Assembly (NCBI GenBank): GCA_022749755.1
Contig: CM040442.1
Coordinates: 13,366,457 to 13,430,456 of the forward strand
DNA length: 64,000 nucleotides
Origin: Azadirachta indica
Taxonomy: Eukaryota > Streptophyta > Magnoliopsida > Sapindales > Meliaceae
Direction: 5' to 3'
The translations under genes and the position numbers were made by a program. Positions within the stretch are counted from its first letter, which is position 1. Each line of letters opens with the position of its first letter. The notes beneath the pieces were generated by a model, which was given only the letters and a program-made list of their open reading frames with translations, did no database searches and was not told the origin of the DNA. Below, piece by piece: positions 33,901 through 46,244 of the stretch.

Positions 33901-35690
33901 AATCATGCTCTTTTCTCCTAAACGCTTTTTCCAATTTACTTGTTTGGGTTAGGAAATTTTGCTACTGTCCATGTGGCGACATCGTTAAGGATGATTAATT
34001 AGCTTTTATATTTGCCTGTTTTTCTTAGTTAAGTCGTGCTCAAAATCATTTACGTCCCATGACACTTATTTATTTCCAATAAATTGGCTCCTATAGAATA
34101 CTTTTTGCATTCTTAAGGGTTCACGCCACGGCTTTAAGTTGGACCTTTTCAAACCCATGAGACACCGTCACTTCATTTTGAAGAAATCATTGTAGTGTTG
34201 TATAAACAAAAACTCACCAAGAAGAAAGTCACTATAAATTTATTCAAACAGCTATCCACAGTTTTTTCACTAGGTGTAGGCACGAAAAAAACCAAACAAA
34301 TTCTGTTTTTTTTGTCCACTAAGTTTTTTTTTTTTTTTTACACTAAGTTATTAAGTAGTGTTGTATTATGTTATCTATTATGTTTTAACTTTTTTTTTTC
34401 TTATTTTTTAGCCTTGTGGAAGTTTATGTTTTGCCAAAACGGTGTTGCCCGTTGCTCAAACACGGTCAAAAAATTTTCACTACGTTGTGAAAAGTGACTT
34501 GGAGGGGCTAAATCTACTTCTTTATTAATGTCAAACGTTTAGAGATTGTGGGGTATATTAAAGTTTCTAAATTTTTTTCTAAATTATGATATTATTTCAG
34601 GTCGTACTTTTATCTGGTTACTATAAAATCATATGCTATTTCTAAATTAGACCAAACCCATGAATTAAAAAAAATGGTCCGATTTTTCCATATATTTTTA
34701 ATTATTTCATTAAATTGAACCTTTTTATTTCTTTATTTCCAATTTGCAAAGTCTGCGTTGGCTTAGTTGCCAAGTGATAGTTTTTCTTTGTAAAAAAAAA
34801 TAGGGGAATAGGGTAGACTCCATATCAACTTTTTATCCCTTACCTTATCATCCAAAGTATTGGTTTAGAAATTAGAAGGAAAGACAAATTTCAAAACACC
34901 TTAACAGATATAGCCCTTGGCCCCAAATCAGCCAAGCGGTAGTTTTTACTTGATGCTTTTTAGATTTCGTTAATTAAAAGCTAACACATATAGCACTACT
35001 GGTTTCAAACCTTTGGTTGCTGAACATTTTGTTAATTAGGACCATTTAAAGTGCAGGTGCTTCAATTATTTTAATTTGGCCCATCCTTTATTGTATTTAA
35101 AATTTTATTTTTTAAATGAACAGTACTTTTTTACTTAATAATTAATATAAATTTTATATCAATATATTATTACCCTAATTATAGAGAATCATTACATTCT
35201 AACATCATAAAATTCCATTAATGATTTATTATCTTGCAAAAATAAAGATTTAACCCCATGATTAAGTCGCCACAAAGTTAAACTCAAACGGATATCAGAA
35301 TGATAATAATATGTGATTGATGAAAAAAATTAAAATTAAAATCATTGTGATCACTATTCATATATTTGCTACACTCTTTATATCATTTTGTTTTCTAATA
35401 GAGAGGACAATTTATATTGCCAGAATTGACATATGCTTATTACATTTGATTCATGTATACACCAAGCAAAATAAATTAATAATGCATCTTCATTTCTTAA
35501 TTATACGGAGGTTTAATTTAAACAAGAATTTAAAAAAAAAAAAATAAGTTTCAAGTTTCATGTTTTATAATTGTTTGGCTTTAAAAAGTGAATTTGGTGA
35601 TATTTTGATGAGTACACTAATTTTTATTAAGGAACAAATTTTGTAGGAGCGGTTTGTATCTCTTTCTATATATTTTTTATTAGGGTTAGA
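33901..35690. other. Intergenic DNA, nothing recognised
   Basis: AT-rich DNA with T runs near 34325 and 34390. Two similar phrases, GTTGCCAAGTGATAGTTTTT (about 34766) and CAGCCAAGCGGTAGTTTTTA (about 34931), may be repeat remnants. No coding region or RNA gene was seen. Confidence 0.45.
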
Positions 35691-36144
35691 TAAAAATATC
35701 CAACCGAAACAAATTGTATCGTATTGAACTGTTTAGTTTGGTTAAATTCAATTTTAAATAGTTTTCAACCAATTGATTCAGTTTAGTTCGAGTTCGATTA
35801 AAAAATCGAACCTAAATCGAAATCTATTGTAAAATTGAATATAATTCTATAATATTTTGATATATTATAAATAAATAATAATTTTATAATTTTTGACAAA
35901 AATTTACATAAAATTAGAAAAAAGTGTTATAATTTTCAAAAAATTATTTTTTTATAATTATTACATAATTTAGGGACGCATATAAAATTTTTTAAAAATA
36001 ACCAAAATGCGGAACCAACGTGAAATCAAAGTATAATCCAGAAATTGATCTTGGACCCGATCCGAACTCATCTAATTTGCTTTGGTTTGGTTCGGTTTTA
36101 TAATTTATATATTTTAGGTTTGGTTTGACTTTTGTCCACCTTTA
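35691..36144. mobile_element. hAT-like MITE, 454 bp
   Basis: The left end TAGGGTTAGATAAAAA and the reverse complement of the right end, TAAAGGTGGACAAAAG, are imperfect inverted repeats close to the hAT form TAGGGGTGGACAAAA. Flanking octamers are TTTTTTAT (35683-35690) and CTTTTTAT (36145-36152), a 7/8 match of the 8-bp size expected for hAT. The interior is full of GGTTCGGTTT-type and AACCGAA-type motifs on opposite strands. It has no coding capacity. Confidence 0.5.
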
Positions 36145-37249
36145 CTTTTTATCAAATTGAAATTTTACAAATATCGAAAAAATATGTGAACTTTTTCCAA
36201 AGTTAAATTATAATTAATTTTTGGTAAAAATATTATAATTTGATATTTTTTAAAATATGTGTTCATTAACATATTTTTATGTGCTATAATTAAAAATCAT
36301 TATTTATCAAATTTGACCTATCCACCTTTTTGTAAATGTCCTAAAATTATTTTTATCTATTTATTTATCAAATGATTTTATTAGAAGCATGTTATTTTGT
36401 TTCAGAAATATGCATTCTCTCTTTACATTTTCCTTTCTCAATTGACAATACAGTTGTTTGTTTTAAAAACTGCATCTCTTTCTCTACATTTCTCTCTTCC
36501 AATTAATAGCAACAAGTATAAATATAATATATATATATATATAATTGATTTTTTTTATATTTTTTGTATTTATATATTTTGTTAAACATGATGTTACTAA
36601 CTATATTAATTACTTGCATGTTCTAGTAAGTTAAAGTATTAATATTTTTTTACATTTTACTTGCTATATTAAAATGCTATACATATTTTACATTGAAATA
36701 TTGAAGTTTGATGTCGCGGGACTATCATTATAGTCTATTGGTTCTTTCCATTTTATCAAACATGTGATGTAACCTACATTTTTCTTGGTTCAGAAACTAC
36801 ATCTCTTTCTTTTTCAATTGATAGCAACATGCATGTATGTGTGTGTGTGTTTATATATACATGTGTGTTTACTAACTATATTAATTACTTGCATGTTCTA
36901 GTAAGTTATAGTATGTATATATTTCGACTCTTGGTAGGTTTTGTATTTATATAATTTGTTAATATATTTTACATTACTATGCTAGTCACTTGCATATTAT
37001 ATTAACTGTCAAAATATTGATAATTTTTTTGTTAACTAAAAATCATTTTTTTTTTCGCTTTTCAAAATGTATTTTATGTTGATAATTTTTGTTAAAAAAA
37101 ATACTTTTACAATAAACTGGAGTTAAATAGAAGTCTTTCAAAAGTTTTCTTATCAGAAAATTCCTAAGAGATTCTACAGCTAACACGAAGAAAGGAAAGA
37201 AAGAAAATAATACATTAGAAGTGTACAAATTTCTCAAGCAGTCACAATG
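36145..37249. other. AT-rich DNA with a local duplication
   Basis: TAACTATATTAATTACTTGC followed by ATGTTCTAGTAAGTTA occurs at about 36597 and again at about 36872. The phrase CATCTCTTTCT...CAATT-ATAGCAACA occurs at about 36473 and 36799. The region appears to be an approximately 275-300 bp imperfect tandem duplication with (TA) and (TG) runs. No gene was seen. Confidence 0.5.
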
Positions 37250-38520
37250 GAAATCATTTTGAAGTTGAGAAATTCAAAAGAATTTATGGTATATATATGT
37301 TAATTAAAAAAATATTTTATTTTAATTATTTTTATGTTAAATATACTTACCTTCTATTTTATTATTTTAAAGGCATATAGTCATGCTCAAAAAGAGAGAC
37401 AGTCCCACAATAAAAACTTATGTCGGCTCTCGCAATTAGGATCTGCGAATTTTGAAGAAGAATTGATAAGTATATTATTAATTATTAATTATATTTTGTA
37501 ATAAACTTAATTATTAACTTATTGCTAAAACTGTAGCAAAAGAAATATGGATTCGAGCAAGAAATTGATCGGCATATCTTTTAGAAGCTTGCACGTTAGA
37601 CTGCACAAGGAGAATACGATGTTGAAGACTTGCAAAACTGCCCGCGTTAATAAAATTGTAAGTTTAATTCTACAAACTTTTGTGTCATTGGTTGATTTGT
37701 AGATAAGAGTTAAAATGTTCAATATTACAATTTTTATTCGTACTGATTATAGTAAATTGATCTCTTATATATACGAGTGCATTAAATATATGCCATATGA
37801 AATTAATTAATCTGGTGTTTATATATTATATTTTGAGGGCTTTGTATTATTATTGAAAATAATATTGGAAGAGCGCCATCATCAAGTTACCAAAGATAGT
37901 ATATCAATTAGTGGCTGTGATGATATTTTAGGAAAGGCTTTAAATAAGCCTCAACGTCCAGGAAGAGTTACAGGAGTTGGAAAGTTTGTTGCTTCAAGTA
38001 AATATTTTCATATGCCAACACAATGCTGCCATGATGAGCAACAAGCCAAGATGAAAATGATGCAAGACAAATTGATAAGTTAGAAGCACTAGTGAATGCT
38101 TTAATAGCAAAAGCTTCATCCTCATAATATGAGCACATTAGTTGTGATTTTTCTGTGAATAAAATAAGTCAAGTTATTAAATAATTTTTTATGTTGTTAC
38201 ATTATATTAACTCTTATAATCATATAATGAATATTGTGCAAGGCCATATCATGTAAGTTGGCTGTGGATTCGAGAGAAAATATAGTTGCTTATGGTATAA
38301 TAATGCCAACGAATGATCCGAATGCTACAATACATGGAATTCCTCCAAGAGACAATGTACGTGTGACAATTGATAAGGCTATAAAAGGATCAGCACATTT
38401 GCCAATACCAGTTTCTAATGAGCTAGTTACTGTTAATGATGCAATAGGATCATATGTAGCATGGCCAAAAGATCTTGTTGTATTTTTCTTTGATGGGGTA
38501 GGAATTTTACTTTCTAATTA
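37250..38520 (+). pseudogene. CACTA (En/Spm) transposon protein remnant
   Basis: These proteins accompany the CACTA transposase. The frames read ARN...EACTLD near 37550, then SISGCDDILGKALNKPQRPGRV and GVGKFVASSKYFHMP (37853-38083), matching the DVLTxALGxPEHPGRVRG-VG block of plant En/Spm (Transposase_24-type) proteins. After an intron-like gap comes CKLAVDSRENIVAYG, GIPPRDNVRVTIDKAI, HLPIPVSNELVTVNDAIGS and YVAWPKDLV (38234-38490), the conserved segment that follows in these elements. Fragments are separated by stops, introns or deletions. CACTA termini were not found. Confidence 0.7.
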
Positions 38521-38694
38521 ATCTAATATATTTTCTATTTTTTATTTTTTAATATTACTACTTTCTTTTATTATCGTTGTTTATAGGAATTTGGATTCAA
38601 AAAATTCAAGAAATTTTATTTTAAAAGTTTAATTATTTTTTCTACATACTTATATCTATATTTTTTTTATTAATTTGCTCACTTTATTTAATAC

Positions 38695-38780
38695 ATTACG
38701 GTTTGAAGAAATTGATATATGCACTTAGGAAGAAATTGATGAAATGCGATGCGAATGGGCAGAATGTGTTTTTTCAGTAA
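38695..38780 (+). pseudogene. Possible Ulp1-type protease tail of the CACTA element
   Basis: A short piece reads EEIDEMRCEWAECVF. This resembles the last helix of Ulp1-like cysteine protease domains often found at the end of such CACTA proteins. The catalytic portion is missing, so the assignment is tentative. Confidence 0.35.
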
Positions 38781-39379
38781 TATGAACTTTTTTTTCAAAA
38801 TTCAGTGATGATATGAACTTTACAGTGTTTGTTTCTTGTAGTGAAATTAATGCATCCTTTTTGGATGCAAAATTTATTTTGCTTAGCCTTCTTTCATCTT
38901 CGACTTCATATTGTAACAGCTTTGGTGGAATATTATCTAGATTGTTTGTATTTCTGTAATGTTCAAGTTACGATTGTTGCTACTCTATGTATTAATTCTT
39001 TGGTCGGACATTATGATCTAAACTTGTATTCCCTGATTTCTACTGCACAATGGCCCTGTGCAGTAAAACTATATATTGTGATCACCATGAGACAATGCAA
39101 ATTCATCGTAATCGGTATTATTGTAGAAATTTTGTTGAAGTTAATGGCGAAATACCATCATCAAGGATAGAGAATTAGAGATCGACCTTCTAATAACAAA
39201 TAAATATATCTTATATAAAAGTCAAAAAATTTTGAGATATAGCCCTATATAATATAATAAGAGATTAAAAATAAAAATTTTATAAGAGTAAATTATGGCT
39301 GAATCTCTTTTAAAATTCAATCCCATAATGAATGCTCCATGTATAAAGAAAATAATCCAGAAAAACAGCAAGATGCATA
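38781..39379. other. Probable CACTA 3' flank, no gene
   Basis: A 113-codon open frame at 38829-39170 exists but has no recognisable domain. It is probably noncoding tail of the CACTA remnant. Confidence 0.35.
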
Positions 39380-41168
39380 TATAAATTACTTGAAAGGTGT
39401 AATTTATTTAAAAAGTGATTTAGTAAAAAAATAATTTCACTATTTATTTAAAAAAATTCTGTTTGATTAATAAAAATTGATTTTAATATTTATTTAAAAT
39501 TTGATTTCTTTTTATTGAATGAAAACAATTTTATATTTTTATTACAAAGTGATATCTGTTTTTTAATAAAGAAATCGTTTATATTTTAAAATGATATTTT
39601 ATACTTGTCATATTTGTTTTTCATAAAATCAATTTTTGTTAAAAGGAGAAATATCTCATGATAAATGCTTCATTTACTTGGTGTGTAATTTAGAAAAAAC
39701 CCAAATGCATATATAAATTAATGAAATAGGATAATTTATTTAGAAAGAGATATAGCTTGATTTAGTAAAAAAATGATTTTTTTATTTAAGAAAGAAAACT
39801 AGCTTATTATTATTCAAAAAATAACTTTTGCTAATTTGAATAAAAAGTAATTTTACTATTTATTTAAAAGTGAATTTTTTTTGTATTTAATAAAGAAAAC
39901 AGTAGGGCTATTTTTTAAAAAAGTATTTTAGTTTGATTTAATAAAATAAATAAATTTACCTATTATTTAAAAGCAATTTTTTTTATTTTACTATTTATTA
40001 GAATGTGATTTCTTTTATTAAATAAGTAACCATTATTTAAATAGTAATGATCTTTTTTAATGTTAATTATTACTTTTTATATAAAAAATATAAAAGTAAT
40101 ATTTTAAAACAATTTTTTTTAGTGAATAAATAGTAGTTTAATATTTATTTAAAAAAGTGACTTCATTTGATTTTATTAATACTAGAACGTGATTTCTTTT
40201 TATTAAATAAAAATAATTTTACATTTTAAAAGAAAGTGATATCTCTTTTTTAATAAAGAAATAATTTTTATAAAACCTAATACATTTAAAATTTTAAAAT
40301 TAAAATTATATTTCATACATATTATATATATTTTTTTTTCAAAATCAAAATTTTTATTTATCATAGTACTTGAAAATATATATATATATATATAGATAAA
40401 AAAAAAAAGTTAATATTAAATAATAATTGTATTTGAAAAGTTATTACAACAATCATTGCATATAAGAATTATTTTTTATACGTGACTTACATAGCATTCC
40501 TTGAAGTATGTTTTCATACAATCAAAAATAAATGATGTAACTAATCACTTTAACATTTCTTTTCAAGCAAAAAAAATCACAATTAAGTAAATATAAAATA
40601 ACTATTTAAATAGTAATTATCTTACTTAACTTTAATTATTAGTTTTATATTGAAAAATATGAAAGTAATATTTGAGGTTAGTTAAAAGTAATACTTTACT
40701 TTTACGTGAAAACAAATCACAATTAGTTATAATTAAATAAAATACAAAAATAAAATAAACAATCATCATTTAAATAGTAATTATTTTTATTTTAACTATT
40801 GCTTTTTATATAAAAATATAAATGTGATATTTTAAATTAATTTCTTTTTTATTAAATAAAAATGATTTTACATTTTAAAAGAAAGTGATATCTCTCTTTT
40901 AATAAAGAAATCGGTTTTATATAAACCTGAATACTTATACTTTTAAATTAAATTTTATATTCTATACTTATTATATCTTTTTTTTCTCAAAATCAAAATT
41001 TTTTTTTATCATAGTACTTGAAAATATATGTAAATAAAAGTGAAAAGTTAATATTAAGTAATAACTTTATTTGAAAAGCTATTATAACAATCATTGCGTA
41101 TAAGAATTATTTTTTGTACATGATTTACGTTGAATTAAAAATAAATTATGTAAGTAATCACTTTAACA
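39380..41168 (+). repeat. AT-rich tandem repeat array, segment 1
   Basis: This is the first part of an array of 0.65-0.8 kb monomers in head-to-tail orientation. A monomer contains the landmark AAAGAAATCGGTTTTATATA, followed after about 110 bp by ATAGTACTTGAAAATATA, then ATAACAATCATTGCATATAAG, then ATCACTTTAACATTACTTTTC. The landmark occurs at about 39574 (degenerate), 40255 and 40907. Each monomer also holds two copies, about 160-170 bp apart, of ATTATTTAAATAGTAATTATC. Confidence 0.8.
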
Positions 41169-41170
41169 TA

Positions 41171-42150
41171 TGTTGATACACGAAAATTGATCATGAGTTC
41201 AAACCCAAGCCGAAATTACTTCATTTTACTAAGTAATGTATGTGAAAGCACAAATGGGCCTAAATTACTCTTCAGGGCACAAATTGTAGGCCATGACGTG
41301 GAACATTATAATGGTCCAAATTCTGACCCAAATCAATATAATGTCCTAAACTTAATCCACTTGAGGGGTACTTAGGCCTTAATGATCCATAATATGATTA
41401 GACTATTGTAAAGAATACAAAAAGTTTAAAAAGATTTTTTCTTTATATCTCAAAACTTTATAATCCTTTTTAGCCCAAATCTTATTTTAATTAATCTACT
41501 ATTAATTAAAATAAGTATTTTATTTTAATTGGAATTAATTGGAAAAGGTATTTTATTACAAGTAAAATTTTTTAAATAAAGTATTTTATTACAAGTATTT
41601 AAATTCTCTTTCTAATTAGGATTAGTTAAGAGAAGTTTCATAATCTAATTAGGGATAATTAGAATAGATGTTTTATTACAAATATAAATCTTTAGACACG
41701 CCTTTCAAATAAAATTAAATTACACTGATTTAAATTCTAAATAAAGTCTTATTGTAAGGAAGTTTAATTTACAATAGAATAGAATTATATGGCTAGTCTT
41801 ATTCTACTGCAACTCCACATCATACACTATATAAACTCATGATTTCACATCAAAAAGGGACATTCAAGCATCATCAAGGATAAACTTTCATCATCTTAGG
41901 ATCATGCCCTCAAAGAGCACTTTCTCCCTTTGCAGCAATATTCGTGCTTCTTGGCTTCCTTTGCGGTAATTACTTATCACCCAAGTCAACCATAAAACAC
42001 TACCCTATTATCCTGTTGTTTCTTCTACTTCAACTGGATATTAAATTAGGTTATTTTAACTTTCAAAATCACCTAGTTTGTAACCTTAGTTCGTCAATTG
42101 CAATCAATCACATTGAATACCACCACCAGTGGGTTCTTTGATAACAATTT
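41171..42150 (+). repeat. Probable 5' LTR and leader of the gypsy element
   Basis: It starts with TGTTGATACACG. A TATA-like ACTATATAAACTC lies at 41827-41839, about where the LTR promoter should be. Repeated CATCATC phrases follow. The LTR end and primer binding site are not clear, and no matching 3' LTR is seen. Confidence 0.4.
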
Positions 42151-42949
42151 GATTCCTTTATAATTGCAATTCATCATTAAAACTAATGTGTTCCTTTGCC
42201 TTCAAATTGGGACTAGCTTGATCTCACACATAGTAGACTTATAATGTGTATCTCATGCTTTTCTAAGTATTTTTCAAATATAAAAGTGACAACAAATGGC
42301 CATAGTAGATCTCTCTATTTAAATCCAAGCCAGTCTTTTAAGGTTGCAACATTACAACTTTCGGACCGCCAAGTGCGATCCAAGGGATATAGTAAGCTTT
42401 ACTCTCAGACTCAAAAATGGGATATGAAAATTCAATTTAGATCAAGAGGCCCAATGGTATTGAAGCCCACCTAGAGCAATACCAGGTTTATGTCAGCGAT
42501 CAACCAATCACGATTTGACATATGAATCGGGTAGATTTTGCCTACGAACATCTTAGGCAACTCTATTGGAGAGTTTGCTAAGATCTTAAGAGACATGGCA
42601 GCCATGATGAGTAACAACAACAGAGGTAATTAATTATCCTAAGTCTTCTTCACAAAGGACAATACCTCCCGAACCTGTCAATAATCATGCGGATGACATC
42701 AAATCTTTGTGTCTCGAGGGCAACTGAGTTTTACGCACTAGTTGATTTGCAGAAGCCCCTAGTGTAATTCCTTCAAGTGCTGTATGGTTCTTAACCGCTG
42801 ACTGAGGAGGAGGATTGGGAGGCCTTGTCACTATTGTTGCACAAAGGTCCCCCTTTTCTAGAGTAGTGTGTATTTTGTCTTAAACGTAGTGGAGTTCTAC
42901 ATGCATTGTATGACAAGGGACATTAAATCATGCAAAACCATACTCAAAG

Positions 42950-43760
42950 AAGTATGAAACACCAAAGTTCATGTTCTTCAATGAGGAAAGAAGGAAGCCC
43001 TAAAGAACACATCACGTGGTTTATAGATGCGCTTGGAATACACATCACAACGAGGAGTTATGACTAGGAGAGTTTTTTAAGTCGCTGACGAGTCGAACAT
43101 ATTCCTAATACACCACTTTGCCACTAGGATCAATGTATTTGTGGCGACATGTGGCTATAGAATTTTGCCAAAAATATTTTTAGAGTGAAAAAAGAGTAAC
43201 ACTGCTTTAACTTCACACTACCAAACAGTGATATTCAGAACCTTTTATGGACTTCATGAAACGATTTTTTAATCTCATGCTGAATGTCACAAGCAAAAAG
43301 AAGAAAAAGAGATTGTGGAAATATGCATGAATAAAATGTTGTCTGAATATCGAGTTCAACTCGAAAACCTTAACTTGAGGATGTTCAATTAAATCATTGA
43401 GGCAACAAGGAGATCATTTCTTTCAGTGAAACCTCTTATGCTAGAAAACTGAAGAAAGAGACTGCATGCAATGTATGTAGAGAAGCAAGAAGTTACTCAC
43501 AATTCAAATAAGGGCAAGCCATATGGGAAGTGACCTTATAAGGGACTCCCACATGAGCTGTCTATCTCTTGTAACGACACCAAACTCAAATAGATTCTAG
43601 ATAGATAGACTGAAGACAACACATTTAAACCTTTATCCTTTCAGAAGAAGGCCTTAGAGAAAGATCAAAACAACCTTAGCCACTATGATTAATTACTAGA
43701 TCACAACATGAGGGAATGCAAGTACATCTAGAACCTCGTATATAAAAAGATCGCAAAAGG
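42950..43760 (+). pseudogene. Gypsy gag remnant
   Basis: Gag residues appear across frames: GSPKEHITRFIDALGIH near 42990, a degenerate FCKKYFQGEE-like piece near 43165, EKEIVEICMNKMLSEYRVQL with ENLNLRMF near 43306-43390, ATRRSFLSVK near 43410, and a HNMRECKYI zinc-knuckle-like end near 43700. This matches plant gypsy gag (retrotransposon gag domain, then a knuckle). Frequent stops and shifts disable it. Confidence 0.75.
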
Positions 43761-44159
43761 CATATTAGTCTTGCCTGCCCAAAGACAAAATGTAGGCATC
43801 AATCCTCTTCCACGTCATAACAGAGTGGCCACTGTGTTGATAGTTGAGATCGCTCCGGATATCAAGGATAATGGGGCAACTAAGACCATTACCAACTCAT
43901 TAAAAGATTCTGGGAAGAAAGAATAAGAGGAACATCAAATGATAATGATAAAAGCACTCTAGGGAAACCCTAAATTTAGGTCTCTCTTTGACCAACTAGA
44001 CTATGGGCCCGATGCACAAAGAGCCGCGATAGAAGCACTAATAAGATCTTCGCACAATATGGCCCCAGACACTTAGTTATAGAAGCATGCATTAACCGCA
44101 CCGAAGTGAAGACAACCAATACACAAATGTATAACTCTCAAGAATTCTTATATTCTTCA

Positions 44160-44640
44160 TTGTAGGAATTGGAAGAGGAGCCAGATTCCTATAAACCTCT
44201 CTATTTGGCAACCAAAATTAATAGGATTCCCATAAGGCAAGTGTTGGCGGACACGAGGTCCTCGATCCATATAATTTTGTTGGCAATGTTGAATATGGAC
44301 AAGATTCCCCTCGATCAAGTCACAAGGACAAAGATAAAAGTATTTGCCTTCAAAAATACTTCTAAGTTTTCAAAAGGTAGCATCTGACTAAATTTGAGAG
44401 TTGGACCACCACCCGCCACTACTCTATTTCATATCCTAAACATTGATATTACTTAAAAAACTGTGGCTCAACAAGCACTGACTTGTTATTTCTACCTATC
44501 ACCAGTGCATCAAAGGAAGGTTGAAGTATAAGCCCATAAAAATTTCCACCAACCCAACACCTTCTAGCCACGTAGAGACTTATCTTGTGAAAGTTCAATA
44601 CTACAAAGATTTCATGTCAAAAGGTAACGAAGTGTAAGGG
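44160..44640 (+). pseudogene. Gypsy aspartic protease remnant
   Basis: The open part 44169-44387 reads INRIPIRQVLADTRSSIHII, where active gypsy proteases have VDTGAS; the glycine-alanine is replaced by arginine-serine. It continues with LNMDKIPLDQV and GSI. After a stop, a frame near 44480-44620 reads STYHQCIKGRLKYKPIKI, the segment that normally links protease to reverse transcriptase. The element ends within about 35 bases of this point. Confidence 0.7.
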
Positions 44641-44674
44641 ATATCTTTACCTGGCCGTGGTAAGACGATTACGT

Positions 44675-46244
44675 TAACATTACTTTCAAGTGAAAAAAAT
44701 CGCGATCAATTACAATTAGATAAATACAAAAGTAAATTAAGTAATTGTTATTTAAATAGTAATTATCTTTTTTAACATTAATATTATTTTATATTAAAAA
44801 ATATAAAAGTAATATTTGAGGTTAATTGAAAGTAATACTTTACTTTCACGTGAAAATAAATCACAATTAATTATAAAAATAAAATATAAAAATAAAAAAA
44901 CAATCATTTTTAAATAGTAATTATCCTTTTATGTTAATTATTACTTGTTATACAAAAGTATAAAAGTAATATTTTGAAATAATTTATTTTGCTAGAATAA
45001 ATAGTTTAATACTTATTTAAAAAAAGTATCATTTTTTTATTTTCCTACCGTTAGAATATGCTTTTTTTATTAAATAAAAATGATTTTACATTTTAAAGAA
45101 AGTGATATCTCTCTTTTAATAAGAAAACCGATTTTATACAAATTTGACATATTTATACTTTTAAATTAAAATTTATATTTCATGCTTATTATTTGCTTTT
45201 TTTTTTTTTTTTCGAATTCAATTTTTATTTTTCATGGTACTTGAAAATATATATATAAATAAAAGTGAAAATTTAATATTAAATAATAACTTTATTGGAA
45301 ACGTTATTATAACAATCATTGCATATAAGAATTATTTTTTGTGTGTGACTTACGTTGAATTAAAATTAAATTACGTAACTAACCACTTTAGCAAATAATT
45401 AAAAATAAATTATATTTCCCTAATTCTGATTCTTTGAAGTATGTTTTCATATAATAAAAAATAAATTATGTAACTAATCACTTTAACATTATTTTTCAAA
45501 TGAAAAAAAATCACAATTAGGTAAATATAGAAGTAAATTAAGTAATCATTATTTGAATAGTAATTATTTTTTAACTTCAATTATTATTTTAAAATTAAAA
45601 AAATTTAAAAGTAATATTTGAGGTTGATTGAAGGTAATACTTTCTTTTCATGTTAAAAAAAATCACAATTAATTATAATTAAGTAGTCATTATTTAAATC
45701 GTAATTATCTTTTTTATGTTAATTATTATTTTTTATATAACAAATATAAAAATAATATTTTAAAATAATTTCTTTTGCTTGAAAAATAGTAGTTTAAAAA
45801 TTATTTAAAAAGTGACTTTTGTTTGATTTTACTACTATTAGAATGTGCTTTTCTTTTTATATTAAATAAAAATGGTTTTACATTTTAAAGAAAGTGATAT
45901 CTCTCTTTTAATAAAAAAATCGGTTTTATACAAATTTGACATATTTATACTTTTAAATTAAAATTTATATTCCACGCTTATTTTTTTTAAATTCAAATTT
46001 TTATTTTTCATGATACTTGAAAATACATATAAATAAAAGTGAAAAGTTAATATTAAATAGTAACTTTATTTGAAAAATAAAATTATTATAACAATCATTG
46101 CATATAAGAATTATTTTTTATGCATGACTTACATTGAATTAAAAATAAATTACGTAAATAATCACTTTAGTAAATAATTAAAAATAAATAATATTTACCT
46201 AATTTTGATTTCTTGAAATATGTTTTCATATAATTAAAAATAAA
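44675..46244 (+). repeat. AT-rich tandem repeat array, segment 2
   Basis: It resumes in the exact phase in which segment 1 broke. Landmark positions are about 45122 and 45916, a 794-bp period. Subrepeats of ATTTAAATAGTAATTATC are present. It ends at the MULE target site. Confidence 0.8.

Larger units (their letters stand above)
41169..44674 (+). mobile_element. Truncated Ty3/gypsy element inserted in the tandem array
   Basis: The array breaks at CACTTTAACA and resumes at TAACATTACTTTCAAG, giving a 5-bp TAACA duplication (41164-41168 and 44675-44679). Inside are an LTR-like start (TGTTGATACACG at 41171), gag and protease, but no reverse transcriptase, RNase H or integrase. The element is therefore internally or 3' truncated, or was non-autonomous. 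Its base composition is clearly less AT-rich than the flanking array. Confidence 0.65.

Noticed and set aside
38829..39170. 113-codon open frame downstream of the CACTA remnant
   Set aside because: I tried to fit it to an Ulp1 protease core but the catalytic motifs do not appear.
41171..44679. Element ends TGTT...AACA as exact LTR boundaries
   Set aside because: With those ends the flanking five bases (ACATA and TTACT) do not match; the TAACA duplication fits slightly different ends, and no second LTR is seen.
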